Assembly: GCA_023333565.1 (NCBI GenBank)
Contig: JAJKFH010002209.1
Coordinates: 62,001-126,000 of the forward strand
Origin: Puffinus mauretanicus
Lineage: Eukaryota > Chordata > Aves > Procellariiformes > Procellariidae
DNA length: 64,000 nucleotides
Direction of reading: 5' to 3'
Below, piece by piece: positions 28,001-43,000 of the stretch (the stretch's first letter is position 1; each line of letters starts with the position of its first letter). A program made the translations under genes and the position numbers. Under the pieces are notes generated by a model. It was not told the DNA's origin. It saw only the letters and a program-made list of their open reading frames with translations, and did not search any database.

Positions 28001-31000
28001 TGCAGTGGCATTTGCAAATTTGATTTGCTGCAAAAAAAGCTTACGTCTGCCCTGTGCTGCCTGGCAATGCAAGCTAGAAAGAAGTCTTTAGGATGTCTCT
28101 TCCACATCACCAGGCTATCTGTGTAAAGACCCCCCCAAAAAGGATCTAGAATATTCTGAACAGAGAGGTCCGGGAACCTTCCCCTGGAAAAAGTGCCTAT
28201 CAGTGTGGTGGCAGATATTCAGCCACCCTTTTTCTTCCTGTTTTCATCAGATACTTCTTTAAGACTCCTTAACTCCCAGGTGGGAGAAGTACTGTGCCTT
28301 TTGTTGCAGGTACACAAAGAGTCGCTGCCAGGCTGCTCTGACCTTGCCTAGGCAGAATTGCTCTATGAATACCTTTTCTGAAGTTCCCAGCATTTTCACC
28401 AAGAGCACTGTTAACTTAAACCCTGCAGCTGCTTGAGGACATTTAGTATTCACAGAGTTTCAAAAAATGAAGTTAAAAGAATTGTCAAATTCAACTTCAG
28501 ATGTCCTGCCTCATCTGACGTGTGTCTCAACAAGCTGTCACCTTTCTCAGGTCCTTCCCCCCACTTCCAGTCTTCCTGCAGACTTTGGGAACACCGAGTT
28601 CAGTAAAACCGAGGTATTTTACTAAAAGGAAGACAGGTAGTTGGAAAATCTATAGCGCTTTGTTACCGAGTGAGAGGACGTATATCCTAGCTTTCCAGCT
28701 GCTTAGTGCTTTCCCTGCTCTGCCGAGGCAGGGCGTCCAGAGAGTGACCGAGGCTGCCTCGCCAGCCCGCAGCCCTGGGCTTCAGCCTCCTCAGCCGGGG
28801 CATTGCCGCTCCCGCGCTCAAGTGGCAGTTTTCATCAACAAGGTCCTTGAGTCAGATGGGTCTATTGAGTAACAGGCTTTATGTCTGATTATCAGGAGCT
28901 GGCAGGCAGAAGAGGTAGTAGCAAAACCACTACAAATCGCAGCCCTCCACCAGAAAAATAACAAGCTTGTAAACGTTTTTTGTCAGGTGCGGTGGCCCGA
29001 AAATTCCCTGTTCTTCCTACCTGCTCCATGTTGCTGCCAGAGAGAGAAGATGGTGGAGGCAAATAGGAAGAGAAAGGAAGTTACAGGCGAATTTATCCCT
29101 CAAGCACAGTTCATTTCTCTGAAATACAAATCCTTTTTGCGAAAGGCAAAACCCATGAGGGATCTCAATGCGCTAATCAGACCACTGGAGGAGACAAAGA
29201 GGATGAAGTGCCGCTGATGCCTCTGTGTCAGCAACTCGCAGCCAAAATGCCCGGGAAGCTCAGACACACCTGGGGAAGCAAGAGGCATGGGTCTGAAAGG
29301 CAGCAGTGGGCTGGGGACTGCCGCAGGCCTGGACTTCCCACCCCATTGCCTCCAAAGGATTTGGTTTGGTGCAAGAAAGAGGTGGGAAACCACAAGTTTT
29401 AGCTCAGTAGCAAGGCTGGGGGCACGGCTCTGTACAACATAATGTCTGTTTGCTTTTCCTCATTCAAAGAAAAGCATTTTTAGTGGAGAAGAAGAATATT
29501 TCTTTTTTCTGATTACATTTTCAGGAGTAATCTCTGTCTCACTATCATGATGATCAGTGTGTGTGATGCTTGCTGCGCTGTATTTCTAAGACACATCAGG
29601 CCTGCTCTTTTAAACCAACCAGTTTTTACTCACTCTATAAGAAAAGTTAGCAGCTACTTTAAAACACTTGTTTGGAGTCAAAGAAGCATTGTGGTAAATG
29701 TGGGAGCTATGTGCAAGTGCTGAGCTGTGAAATGGAGTGTGGTTGTAGCTGTGATGGTCTGAGGGCATATGCAAGGCAGGGTTTGTAGTGAGAGGCAATT
29801 TTATTAGATGTAGTTGGGGGAAAAAAAAAGAAAAAGAACAAACAAGCTCTCCTCTAGACTTGAAGAAAAGATTGTGTCCCTGAAAGCTTTTTTGACTATC
29901 TCTGGCTATAAATCTCATGCTTCTTCAGAATGACAGGACTTTAAACGTGCTGCAAGGCCTGTTTCACCCCCACAACCACCCAACCCCCCAAATAATAAAT
30001 TCATGCAATTCTTTCAGGTGATTCGAACTTTGGATTAGACCCTAGGTAAAAGCACCCAAGGGATAACTATATAGTGATTACTGATTGCAACGGGATAAAT
30101 CTGTGGCATTTGCTGAGCCATTATATGTTAAATGCTGATATGTATATGACATTTCTCTCCTGACTCACTTGTTGATCCTGTGCATTCACCTAATGGGTAG
30201 TTGAAATATCGTCCTGCACATGGCATAAACTGAAAATAGCTTATGTTTTCATCAAGGTGATGTTTCATGGTTTTGATTATTTTGACTGTTCTTCAGTTTC
30301 TAGTTCATTGTCTCCCATTCTGTATTTTTTTTTTTGCATAAAATACATGTTATTTGCATGTTTTTAGGTCTAAATTTAACGTGCCATTAGTCTCAATCCG
30401 TGTTTAAAAGTAAAACAAGGTTTGGAGCCATCTTTACTCGTCCCTGTGCAACCGTTGTGTCTTATAGTAGCAACAGGACAGGTCTATTAAAGCTTTGGAG
30501 CTAATGGTTGCAGGAAGGCCTCTGCGTGCATGGGAGCAAATTCCAAATACTGACCAGATTGACTATTCAGATAATAAGTTGTTAAATACTGAAAGGATCT
30601 ATAAGATTTGTTTGCAGCAGTATGATTTCAAGAGTTTTTGTAGTATACAGTTACTCTCCTGTGGGAGAGTATGAATTCAAACTCGTTTTCAACATGCATT
30701 TCTTTCATTCAACCTCAGTGTGATGGGAAGAATGAAGCAATATTAGAAAAATCAAGCAAAATGTTAATGGCATTAATTTTGCTTACAATGTAAAAATAGG
30801 GCCACAAATAAATTATTCAGGTTGTATTGAACAAATATCAATTAAAATTTTGTACATACAATGCATATTACCAGGAATATTTTAGGGTTCTGGTATGTTC
30901 TAAAGCCAGGTGGGTTTGCTCTGACTGGAAAAGTGCATAGTATAGTAGTGAGAAAAATGATATTTACTACACCTTACATTACAAGAAAGGTTTAAAAAAA

Positions 31001-34000
31001 AAAGTGTAAAGCAATGTTGCTTAAAGACATGTCTTAGGATCAGATTCCTTGTGGCTTAATAAGGTACAAAAATGAGACTTGGAAGAAGGTATTAAGACAA
31101 ATACTCTAATTTGCGGTGAAAAAAGGTCTTTTTAATAGTGTGAGAAAACATTTTTATCCTTTGTAGTTCTCAAGATACTCTTGCTTACACTAACATTGAC
31201 TATTTACTGTCTTCTGCTTCACACTGAGGTAATCTAAATTTGAATGGCACCTGTTTTAGCCTTGAGAAGAGAGCTAACTGACCCGCTAACTATCCTCACT
31301 TATGAACAGAAATACGGTCTGAAGCTGTTCTCTCCCAGTGCATTTCAAGTATAATGAAGAAACCCACACATTCATTTGCCATAAAGCTTTTTTCTGTCTC
31401 TTCAGGGAAGCAATCAGTCGTGTTTGTGAAGCCGTGCCTGGTGCCAAAGGAGCCTTCAAGAAACGAAAGGTATTTTTCTTTTCTTGTAGTGCAGTTGACT
31501 TTCTTAGTTCAAGACAGAGGAGACGAGGCACAGCAGGCAGGTGACTTTAAAGCAGCTTTGAGAATTGCAGATCATTAATCATTTAAAGTATTGGCTGTTT
31601 TCACCCACTGTGTGTTGCGTCTTGCCCTTTTGGTCAGGATCTGCTTTTATAGGTATCTAGAAGTATGACTACATCTAGGAAAAAAGATTGTGGCTTGCCT
31701 TTATGTTCCTACTGTAGAACCCCCCTCCTTTTTCATTTCTTTCTTTTGTAGATTGCAGGTGGAAGGCTTAAAACAAACAAAAAGGGATGACTTTTCATAA
31801 AATGCATGAGTAAATTGTGGAAATAGGTGTTGAAAGCTATTGCAGAGGCCAAAAATATACATCGTTTTGAAGGAGACAAGATCTGTTCTTGGAGCATAGC
31901 TCTACTGATGACAATTAATGAGTTTGGAAATCGCTGATTTCTGGAAATGGAGAGAACATACCAGGTGATCCTCAGTTCCCTATGCTCTTTCCATAAATAC
32001 CTGAGGCCAATGCAGGGACCAGCACTGGACGGCGGGTCCAGTGAGCATTGCCCTGACATGATTATTACCATGCTTTTATTCTTATTTGTGTGGTAGGAGT
32101 TAGGATCTGCAGGCAAGGAGCGGAGGAAGCCTCGGCTCAGCTCGGCTCCTGCACTGATGGCTCTCAACAGTCTTGCACTGCCTGCTCTTCCAGGGGCCTG
32201 CTAACCAAGCTGGGATTTAATGCTAACTCTAAGGGAAGGCGCATAGAAAGCAATTAATTATAGCCCTTCTGTGTGTTGTTGGGCGCAGGAGGAGAACAGG
32301 CAGGTGAAGGAAAAGGTCTGCCTGCTTTCCCAGCTGCTCCACCGACTAGGCAGAATCCCAGCAGAAAGGGATGGGATAAAATGCTACTTGTTTGCAAAGC
32401 AGAATCTTCCCCTGGTAAAATAAGGCATATGTGAGAACATATGTCACAGCGTAACGGGAAATTGTCACAGAAATTAAGGTTGTGATACAGTTTATCTCAT
32501 TGGCATGTCTCAGTTCTCTGGTTTTTGTTTTCAAACCTGAAAGTAAAGAAGAAAATATCTTTTTCCTTGGAAAGCAAAATGCTGCAAAATATCATTGGAA
32601 AAGTGGGTTAAACAGAGTTCCAAGTGCCTAGTGAGACACCTTGCTGTATTACTGATTTTAGAAGCAATGTTGCTTATCAGTTACTGAAAAGAAATAGTGT
32701 TTTTAAAGTAAGTCTACTGGCTGAGAAGAAAATTTGCCCAGCCACAGAATTTCAGATAAATGTTAAAGACAGGTATCTTTTGCCAGTCTGTACTTCCATC
32801 ATGTTTTTGCCACTAGAGGCTAATGAATTTGGTTAAGGTGACATGTATTTCTTGAGGCCAGGTTTTCACACTTTATCCACACTGCAGGCAGGTGATCCTT
32901 AGGCATGAGCCTAATCATGAAAGTTTAAGGAAAGCAGAGAAACAAGAATATTGAAAAGGGCTTGTTTTAAAGAGAAGTTAATGAAATACTAGCTCTGTAA
33001 CATGGCAAAGTTAAAATAGTGCAGCACAAATGTTATATGCGAACAGTATGTAGGTAGTGTATTTTTAATCAATTAAACAGAAGGAAAAGAAGCTAAAACT
33101 GAATATATGTAAGCTTTAAGTAGTAAGAAAGCACAAGTGTGTCCATCCTGCTAGGGACAAAACTTCCCAAGCTTGCAGGCAGCTTACAACAAATGCAAAT
33201 ACAGTGGCAGAAGATCACTGCCTCTAGTCACAGCTTTGCTTTTATATCCTAATGACCAGCATAAATATTCACCAGTGCAAGGACAGCAAGTGGAAGGACT
33301 TGGTCTGTTATTCTGTTTTGTACAGGCTGTGGTTACCTGAGTGAGGCTGCTCTCATGCAGCCGTGTGCTTCCCTGTAGTATCAAAGGTGAGAAGTTTGTA
33401 AATTTTACTTTGGCAGCATAACTTATAATGCTACAAAACCTCTTAAGATCTAGTGAAAGGCCTACAAAAGTTATCAATATTAGTACATCCCCTTTATTAC
33501 ATTCCCACACTTTGTACTTATTCTCTGAGTTAGAAGTAATCTTGAGCTGCATGTTGTACCCCAGCATACAGAGGTTTTAGCCTATGGCTGGGCTTTACCC
33601 ACTGCTAAGAAGTCTACAAGCATAATGGCATTCTGTATCCCGTTTTGTGAGCATGCCATGTGAGTCCCACTTGCCATGTGGGAAGGGGATAGAGCAGTCA
33701 GTAGATGCAGAGCAAGCAACAGATTCCTTTTCAGGAGTCGAAGCTGTTTTTACAGAATAAGAACACGCCTCTTTAAGATGCTGACTTAAGGCATTCTGCT
33801 CACTTGGTCCCTTGGTGAAGATGAGACTTTGCTATCTCACAAAACCCCTGTTTTGTTAGGTCAAGAGTGGATGAACACCTGCCTAGCTATTACTATTATT
33901 ATTATTAGTAGTAGTACTAGTAGTAAAATGAGAAATTATCTCCAGAGGAAAACAACTGTTGCAATGAAATGGTCTTTGAAAAGTCAGCAACTTTTTAGAA

Positions 34001-37000
34001 ACCTTTAAGATTACAGCTAACCCTGCATACAATGAAGGTCATGCCATGTAAACAGAGAACAAAAATGTGGTTTTTTTTTCCTCCCCCTCACAGCCACCAA
34101 GCAAAGTTCTTTCTAGCATCTTGGGAAAGAGCAATCTTCAGTTTGCAGGAATGAGCATAATGCTGAATATCTCCACCACCAGCTTAAACCTAATGACTCC
34201 TGATACGAAACAGGTGAGTGTAACTGCCATATTAATTTGTGAGGCTTTTGCTGAACAGCCTACTGCACAATTATTTGCTGTCTGCCAAAATACTCAAGTT
34301 GCTCAAAGTTATTATTCCTCAATGATGTCTATAAAATGAATGAAAACATGATATAGAGCATAGTAGGAATCACAGCTTTGATGAATTATTTTCTTCTTGC
34401 CATGTTTCAGGTAGCTTGGTTTTGCTCTTAAAAGACTTACAACATGAAATGGTATTTTCCGGTCGTGGGAGTTCTTGTTGGGTACCATTACAAACTTCCA
34501 GAGTGTTAAAAAGGGATGCATTTGGAGTAAGTGACTAAAGGACTGAATGCGCATCCCCCATTTTGTTGTCATTCTTCCCATTCAGAGCCTTAAAGGGCAA
34601 TCTATTCCTGAGGCGCTGCTAAAAATACAGCCTCAGGGATTTTGCAGTGCAGTAAAATGTCAGTCTTTTAGAGACAAGGCAGCCTTTTTCAAACAGCCCA
34701 TTTCTTCCTCTTCATTGTGCTGAAGGTACAGACAGACTTTGGGGAATCACTGCAGTGGATTGTGAATGATGTATGAGATGAGAAAAATCCTTGCTCAGGG
34801 TATATATAAAGAGAAAGCAGACAGACATGCGTAGTCACTGCTGTGCTATTTGCTGTGAGCCACATACCACGTTAGGGCACGCAACTTTCTGCCCAGATAC
34901 AGCTAGAGAGAAAAAAAAAATTCCTGCTGTCTTTAGGAGCCTCAGAATTAAAGAATGAGAAAGAATACATACATTGTCTATTAAAAAGCTTGCTGTTTAT
35001 TATTATGTTTTCATTGATTTATCTTCATTCTTATCCTCATTTAGAAAACATCATCGTCTTCTGCAGTGAGCACTGAGACTGTGGGAGCCGCATTATGGCT
35101 GGTTGCAGTAGTTTGGAGCCTTATTATGGAATATATACAGTAGTGCTTTTCATAAGGACAGTTGCCCCCAGTCAGAAGCATAGGAACTTGTTGTTAATTA
35201 GACCTACTAAAAAAGTGCCAAACCCTGAAAGTTGCCTTGTCTTCAGCTGACGTCAGGGTAGAAATGGAGTTAAACTGATTTATCCCAGGGAAGAATCCTC
35301 CCCCAGATGTTTTGCCTTTTCTCTGAGTTGACAAAACTGTTCATCTTTCTCTCACATCATTCGTTTTGAGATAGACTTGGTCTGGGTGCTGCAGGCCTGG
35401 GAAACGTCTGGTTTCTCAGAGATCCCCAGTCTGGCTGTGGTCTCCCTTATTTCTTGTTTGTGCCAAGCATTTGATTTGAAAATAAGCATTGCCCTTTGCG
35501 GCTCCACCCAGGAAGATAGCTCTGAACTTCTGCAATAGCCTCTTTTTCCCAGAGCAGCTGGAAAGGAAGAAAAGACAAGGCAGTGTTGTTGGCCCTTGGG
35601 GTAGCAGGAAAAGAATCACACAATGGTTTTGTGAACATGTTAAGAAGGGATGAGTGAAAGTGGGTTTGTTTTGTTTTGTTTTGTTTATTTGTTTAAAATG
35701 CGGATTTGGGTAGACTGAAATATTTCTACACTATGTGCCAACCTAAGTGATTAATTTCATTTTAAGCAATGCAAGGCGTTGGTAATTTGCTCTGCCTTGT
35801 TTCAATATTTTGATATGGCGGGGGGAATACCCCTGCCTCAAACTAAACTAAACTGTTTAGCTGTGGAATTAAAAAAAAAGTGTCTGACTTGAACTGATGG
35901 TTTCAAGCACTTTTCAGTATTCTTAAAATTTGGAAAAATAGGTTTTGAGGCAATCTGAAATAATTTTTGGTTTTTATGATGCTGAACTAAAAGATTGGGT
36001 TATTTGCACAATTCAAGAAAGTGACAATATTAAATGTATAATAAATCTTCACCAGTTCATCTCTATTGTTAGGATCCATTCTTCTTTATGGGAAAAAGAG
36101 AAGGAAATCCTCACTGATGAGTAAGGCAATCACCTTTGTGTTCACCATTGAACACTTAAAAATTAACCACATCTTCAGAGGCTGCTGGACAAGCAGGAGT
36201 ATTGAAATTGAAGCACTCTTTACATGAAAGAAACACTACAAATAGCTGTCAACTCTCTCTGGCTTGGTGAAGCGGCAAGATCCAGAGAAACTCATGTCAG
36301 GCTTTTTTCTTTCCAAGGAAGATAGTTGCTAGTTCAGGTCTTTAAGATGCAGGATGGGAAAACAGCCCAGACAATATCTTTTTAGCCTCATTTTCTTCCA
36401 AAACAGTTTTCTAAAGTATGTGGTACCCTCTCGAAAGTGACCAATTAAGATCCAAATGACTACTATCACATGCTCTGAGACACTAAATAAGGGGCCTGTC
36501 CTGTACCAGATGAATTCCTTGGCATGGTTTCTGTGACTCAAATGATCAAGTGAAATTTTATTTCAAATGACCTTTTCTTTCTTGGCTGTTACATGATTTC
36601 ATTATTAAAAGATTTCATAAGTTAAACCTCAGAATAGCAATGTAGAGAGCTGTTCTCCTTGTATTAGAGGTTCATAACAATTTGTCTCTTCCCAGAGAAA
36701 TATCATATTAGTTCAAATTGTAGATAAGCAAATTGAATTTCAAATGCCCTGGAGTATGCATGAGATTTTGTCCACAATGCTACATTGCAGCTAGATTCAA
36801 AATTCTGTTTGCTTATTGCAAACATGTTGGTGTTTGAAACATAAAATGACACAGTAGGTACTGGAAGTAATGCTAGGATCCGTAGCCGGTGTGCAGATTG
36901 GCATGATTTCGTTGATTTCACCAGAGTGGCATCAGCAGAAAAGTATTTTGATGAATAGGACCCTTTGCTCCATTCATCACTATCTGTAATAAAGAAAGTG

Positions 37001-40000
37001 AGCTTTAGCAGATTAAAATTTCTCCAAAGATACTGTATGACAGATCTATATGATTTACTAGAGTTCTGAGCACATTTAGCAATTTTGCTGTGTACTGCTA
37101 GGTTTTAAAAAACACCGGAACAGATAAATTCATCCTTAAGTTTGTTTATATTATCACGCTACTTTTTGCACTCCTTGTAGGTGAAATGCAGAGGTCATTT
37201 TGATCTTGGTTTTGGACTATTACCCCCATACAAACCAAAACAGAAATCAAAAGGGTAAACTGTAAGAAAACCTACTGACTCACACTTATTCTTTCTGGTC
37301 CATACAGATCATAGCAAATCACCATATGCAATCTATTTCCTTTGCATCTGGAGGTGATCCGGTAAGCATTTCTTTAAAGCTTTCCCGCACATAGCTATTG
37401 CTTTATGAGGACTGTGTGACAAAATTTATTGCCTAACTTACTGAAAGAAAAATATAACCACAATAGCTCCTGTTTCTTGTTTCATAAATTCTTCTTGATT
37501 GTTGCCATCAAACTCTTTTTGAGGGAAATGACTGACAAGCAGTCATAAATCCTTCTCTTTGAATGACTGAAACTAAAACTATCAAAGGGCTGTGAGCTTT
37601 CATATAATAACTGATAAGCAGGGCTCTGTTTTTCAGAGTAATGTAGTATAGTCATATGGGTATTGTATGAATTTTTGTCCTGAACTGTTTTTTATTTTAT
37701 ACTTTTTACAGAAATAGACTATGCTGCAGTTATATTTATAGCAATGTATGTTGTTTTTTTTTTTTCTTCTTATCTTTAAGTGTACATTGAGAAGTCTGTA
37801 CTAAATACTGCCTTCAGGTATATTCACTATACTCATGCAGCTTGAAGACAGGCTTTCAGGAAAAGCCCAGATCTTTCTTTCTAGTTTTGCAAAGCTTTCA
37901 GATACACGTACACATTTGGTTAATTTAAATCAAAGTGCAGATTCCTGCTTGTTGTGCTTTTCCCTGTTTTTATAAGCAGTCCATCCAAAGGCATATTAAA
38001 TATGTTTAAAAAGTATTTGTCACCCAGGAAGCAATGGGAGAATTATAAAGCAGGGACATTGCTCACCTCTTACCTCAGAGGTTTAAAAGCTTTTAAACCT
38101 AGATTAATTGAATGAGTCTCCCTTTTCCTCCATCATATGATTATCTGTCATTTATCAGTCATGTACTAGAGGTAAGGCAATTTCTAATCGGCTTTGTGTG
38201 TTAATTCTCTGAGTTCAACTCTGTTAAGTTGAAGATCCTTGGCACTTTCTCTGTTCATTTCACTATCCTCAGAAAACATAAGGGCAAACTTCAGTCTTAG
38301 TATAGCTCTGCTGAGCTCAGTTGAGTTCCAGAAGGGAAAAGGACACCATAACATAATAATTTGGGGAACAAAAAATGGATCAACAGCAGCTTTGAAATAC
38401 AACAGATTGCAATGGATGCTGTAAATGAACAATTCCTGAAGTGGGCAGAGGAGCGATTAGCACAGTTCCCTGCCTCCGTAAGAAGAGTTCCCTGCCTTCA
38501 CTCCCCATCTGCCATCCCAAATGCTAAGTCCTGGAAACACCATTGCACGCTGCCCACTGATAGAGGGATTTACCAGGAAAGAGGAGAGGAGCAGCAGTAG
38601 AGATTGGATTTGGAGTAAACAAGCTCTTCCAAATGTTTCTGAGAGATAAAAATCATGCTACTGAGTCAGTGAGCTACCAGAGAAATCAAATTGCATGGTG
38701 TAAGGGAGCCTACAAGAGACAGTGAAATTGTAAAGTTGTGTTCCCAATAAGACCACTGCATGGTGATCTCATTCTGGGGGTGGAGAGGGTAGGTATGAGT
38801 ATCTAATGACGCTCTACAGGCTTGTCTCAGTGGGCTAGTATCTGGCACAACTTTAGATCAAAAGCTTGTTCATAAAGCAGGTGGTTCCTTTGTCCTGCGT
38901 GCACACGGAAGAAGACAAGATGCAAGGATGTGATTCAAGTCACAGCTTCATGAAGCCATCTGAGGGTCATCTAGACATAACTTTCATCATCCCTAATGAT
39001 TTCCACTTGGTGGAGGACTGCCACCACCAAAGAGTATTCCCCAAACAGTTGGGCTCCAGCCCGTAAGCTCATCTCCTCATATGGGATTTAAAATGGATGA
39101 AGAAAGGCCATACTGAACTAGGAACCCAGCTCTGTGCCCATGTTTTTTCAGCAAATACTTCCCTTATTTTGAAGTTTGGTTTATTTAGAAGCGAGACTGC
39201 CCCCACTTCTCACCCCATCCACTTTTCTGCTCTGGATATCTGCCACACATCCGCGCCAGCAATTAGCTTTGCAACTTTCCTCCCACTCCCTAAGCATTAA
39301 TTACCTTCATCATTCAAAATATATCCACTGGAGAAGTGTTCCACAGTCTTGGAGAACAGCTTGAGTACCATATATATTTTTGCAATATTCCCCTTTGCAA
39401 TGAGTCAGACAGTTTCTGGCTCTGTCAGTACATGGGAGCTTAAAAATCTCTCCACCAAATCCTTTTACACTCCATTTCAGAATCATTTTTAGTTCACTTT
39501 CAAGACTGTGTTCTGGGTCTGCTTTATCTCTCTTCAGCCCCTCCGTATGAAACACTAAACATTTTTCATCCATAGTGATTTCAGGTGGCTGTTTCCAGGC
39601 TGCCAGACAAGACATCTGTTTTTGGAGATGCCTGCTGAAATTTCAGAGACACGGATCTCAGAAGGTCTAATGAGGCAGGTCTCTCAGAGGTCCCTGAAGG
39701 CAGTAGTTTTTCAGTTTCAGCCCTGCCTCCAAATTTTAACACCACAATGCAATTTCTCTGAGGTGAAAATTATAGCTCATTCATACTTGTCTTCAGTCCT
39801 TGAATGTCAGGCACCACTTTGCTGCATCAGCCCAGCCCTGTATCACCTTTTGATGGGAGTCTTCTAATTTAGCCACTGTGAAATGTGCCCACCTTAGGTC
39901 CTTAATGGTTTGTCATAGTCAGCTTGAATCTGAGAGCTTTAGATGAAATAAAGAGTAGGTGGTTCCAGTCTCTCACACCCACGCTAGCTATGAGAGAGAT

Positions 40001-43000
40001 CTATCATTTACTCGGGCATAAATGTATCCATTAGCTATGTCTGTACTAGTAAATAAAATGATCAGTGGCCTGTTTTCTGGCCCCAAAACTAAACAGCACT
40101 GTGCAATTTGCATCCACACATTCACTCTCTTCCCTCCCAGCGGTCTCTTGGGACCGATGCCCAGGATGTGCGAGTCCCTCGGAGAGTGTCAAAGCACGGG
40201 AAACCAGGCACAGTCAGGCAAGGGAGAGTAGCAACAATTAAACAGCATGGACAACTGTGGGACAGCCCTCAGGCCTTTACCTTGGCTCTGTTTTATTTGC
40301 TACTATAGACATCACCACTTTTCTCGTCCACTTACTTGTTGATATGCATCATTACTTCCACTCAAGTCATTGCCCAGACACTATGTCACTGGGTGCTTAA
40401 GAAATTAGTGGACAAAATGCTAGGGCTATTCTCCTCTGCTCTGCTTTTTTTACAGACCAACCTCATTACTGCTGTGTCTGAGTGCCTTCCAATAGTGCAT
40501 TAAGTGATACGGCTACACATCTGTCACCAGAACCATGAATGTGCTTCATCATTTCCCTTGCCCTCTCCTTAGGAAGGAAATTGTATATACGTGCAGCACA
40601 GTGATTTGTTTTGGGTGGGTGGTGGTGGTGTGCGCTTGCACTAGAGAAAGCTAACCTGAAGAAGTCTATCTTTTAACTGAAGATTAATGTTTATTATGAC
40701 ATTAGATCTTGACATAATTGACAATGGTCTTGGATCAGTCCCCTGGAAAAGCTTTGGGTAGATTTATGCAGCCAGCTGTAGCGTATCCTGTATATACCTC
40801 AGTTAGGTTTAGCTATACCTGACCAGCCAGGCGTGTCGGGAAATATCGGCTCTAACCAGGACTTCCTGATCGCATCAGGATATATGGCATTTTCCAGATG
40901 TTCCAGCAGGCGTCACGTTTCCCAGAAGCACTGTTTCATCTGCACAATGACAAAAGTCTGTGCCGCTTGTGCACAGGAGCAGGAGAGCAAGCAAAAAATC
41001 CCCAAAGAAGATGTCAGCCTGCTCTTGGCAGAAAATCCACCTGGCATGTGGCAATGGGGATGGCTGCGAGCAGCCCATGGGCTGGGGGAGAGCACCCTGG
41101 GAGACTGCTTGTCACAGCCAAGCAGCGTCTGAGCACCTCTGTGCCGTGTGGCATCGTAGTCAGTAAAGTAAACACACCTGCTTGTCACACACGAACAAAC
41201 ACCACTGCTCAGTATTTCTGGGGAGCAGGTCTGTTACTCCCACTCTTTCTGCCACAGCATCAGTTGATTATTCATGTTCTGAACCAAAATCTCTGGGTGG
41301 TTTGAAGATGCGGACTTGTAATTCTACTCCCTTCTCCCTTCTAAATGAGGCCTGATCCAAATCCTACTAAATTTGTTTAATTGATCTTCAAAGGCCTTGA
41401 AAGAGATTTTTAAGTTCTGCTGGAATAGGTCACACTCTGGAGAAAGCAAAGTGGTGGGATCAGTACCAAAACCCATAAACATTTTTATGAGGTTTAAGTA
41501 GTATATGACTGTAGAGCAAAACATGTCATTTGAGGCTCTAATCACAGGAATATGCACACTCTGGATGGTGATCTTTTGCTATGGTCAGTGCAAAGATTTT
41601 TTGCATTCATTGTAGATATCTTAATTTTTTGACAGGATACAACTGACTATGTTGCATATGTAGCTAAGGATCCTGTTAATCGGAGAGGTAAGTTAGAAAT
41701 ATCTATTTGGCACCTTTTTTCCTTTGAGAAACATGAATTATTCATGGTATAATTCAGTCATTTTTTTTTCCCCCTCCAGAAAAAAATAAACACAGCCCAA
41801 TAAAAAGATTGCCTTTGACAGAGTCATGGAAAGATTGTGTAGCAATAAGGAACAGCCATGCACAAGCTGGTTCTCAAACTTGGAACAGGTCTTGCCTGTA
41901 GTTCATCTCCAAATATCACTAGCGTTCTCTTCATCTCTTAAATCAAATGCTTGCCTTACTCGGCTGCGTGAGCTTCTAGGCAATAGCTAACTCTTACCTA
42001 CACCCAATCACTATGCAAGAACTAAGCAGTCCTCTGATTAAGTCCTCCGATGAGGTGGCTGAATCTGTTAGGTCTTCTCAGAACATGCCTAATTCTTCCT
42101 GGCAGAATCAGAAAAGCCAGCTTGCTGGAGGCTGTAATCGTCTTTCTCTGTTAAGTTTTATTCAAGGTTGTATTGCTTTATGAGCGATCAGTCAGGAACA
42201 GGGAACCTCTTGCTGATTGTCTTCAAAGACTAAGAACCAGTTCAGATTCTCAAAAATAAAAGTAAATTATAGAAAGTGTAAATTACCATCTGAAATAATA
42301 GGTACAGAAAACATTCCTGCTTGTAATGCAGAAAGCATCACTAGATCTTAATGCTAGATACAAAGTATTGTATAATGTACCTGAGAATCTGTTTATTATT
42401 CATAGATTCATAGAGAAAAAAAGACAGACACTTTAACTCCAAATGCCAACCCTGCAGACCCTGAGCTGCCACCTTACCTTGGACACAACTAATTCAATAG
42501 ATTCCATATTTTGTCACCTTAATGATCTTAGATACCTCAACAATCTGTTGTGTCCCTGTGCAGAGATGTCCAGACTTGAGAGTGTTAGCTCATAAATAAT
42601 ACCTGCACTAAACATACTAATATGCTGAATATTAGTGAAACACCTAGAAAACTTATGGGGAGTGGGAGGTAGGGAGATAGTCCAGTTCTTTGCCATGCTT
42701 ATTATGTTCCAACATCATGTGTCCCCCATTAGAAAGGCTCCAGCATCAGACTGTAGGCTGTATGGTGCAGAACCGCTTTCCACCCCACCTGCTTTAGCAA
42801 TACCCTTCTGCTAAACCAGAGACTGACTTAGTTGTACTGAGAGATCTCAGTGGCAATGTAGTGGACCAGCACCGCAGACAAGTCGTTTGCACTGTAGGGT
42901 TTGGAGGAGCCCTGTGCTCTGTTTTCTGTTCCTGTGTGAGTGGATTTTATATAAAAACTCTTTCATGGACTGTGTTCCTTATATCCAAGTTGAATGTGTT

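Larger units (their letters stand above)
19042..31405 (+). other. SHC3: SHC3 intron 2 (12.4 kb)
   Basis: The donor is GTAAGA and the acceptor TTCAG, between PTB exons 2 and 3. No additional exon is required by phase and none was recognised. It holds a MIR-like remnant (22571-22665), an A16 run (23158-23173), G+C-richer patches at 26240-26540 and 28660-28870, and long stretches with nothing recognisable. Confidence 0.85.

Noticed and set aside
35610..35640. AGAATCACACAATGGTTTTG, resembling the start of an antisense avian CR1 tail
   Set aside because: The resemblance stops after about 20 bases and the expected GGAAGGGACC-type continuation is missing.
39310..39615. 101-codon minus-strand frame in intron 5
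   Set aside because: Low similarity to anything I know and embedded in an intron on the opposite strand. Treated as chance.
40898..41305. 135-codon + strand frame in intron 5, with overlapping frames in other phases
   Set aside because: Several phases and both strands are open over the same stretch, which points to base composition rather than coding.
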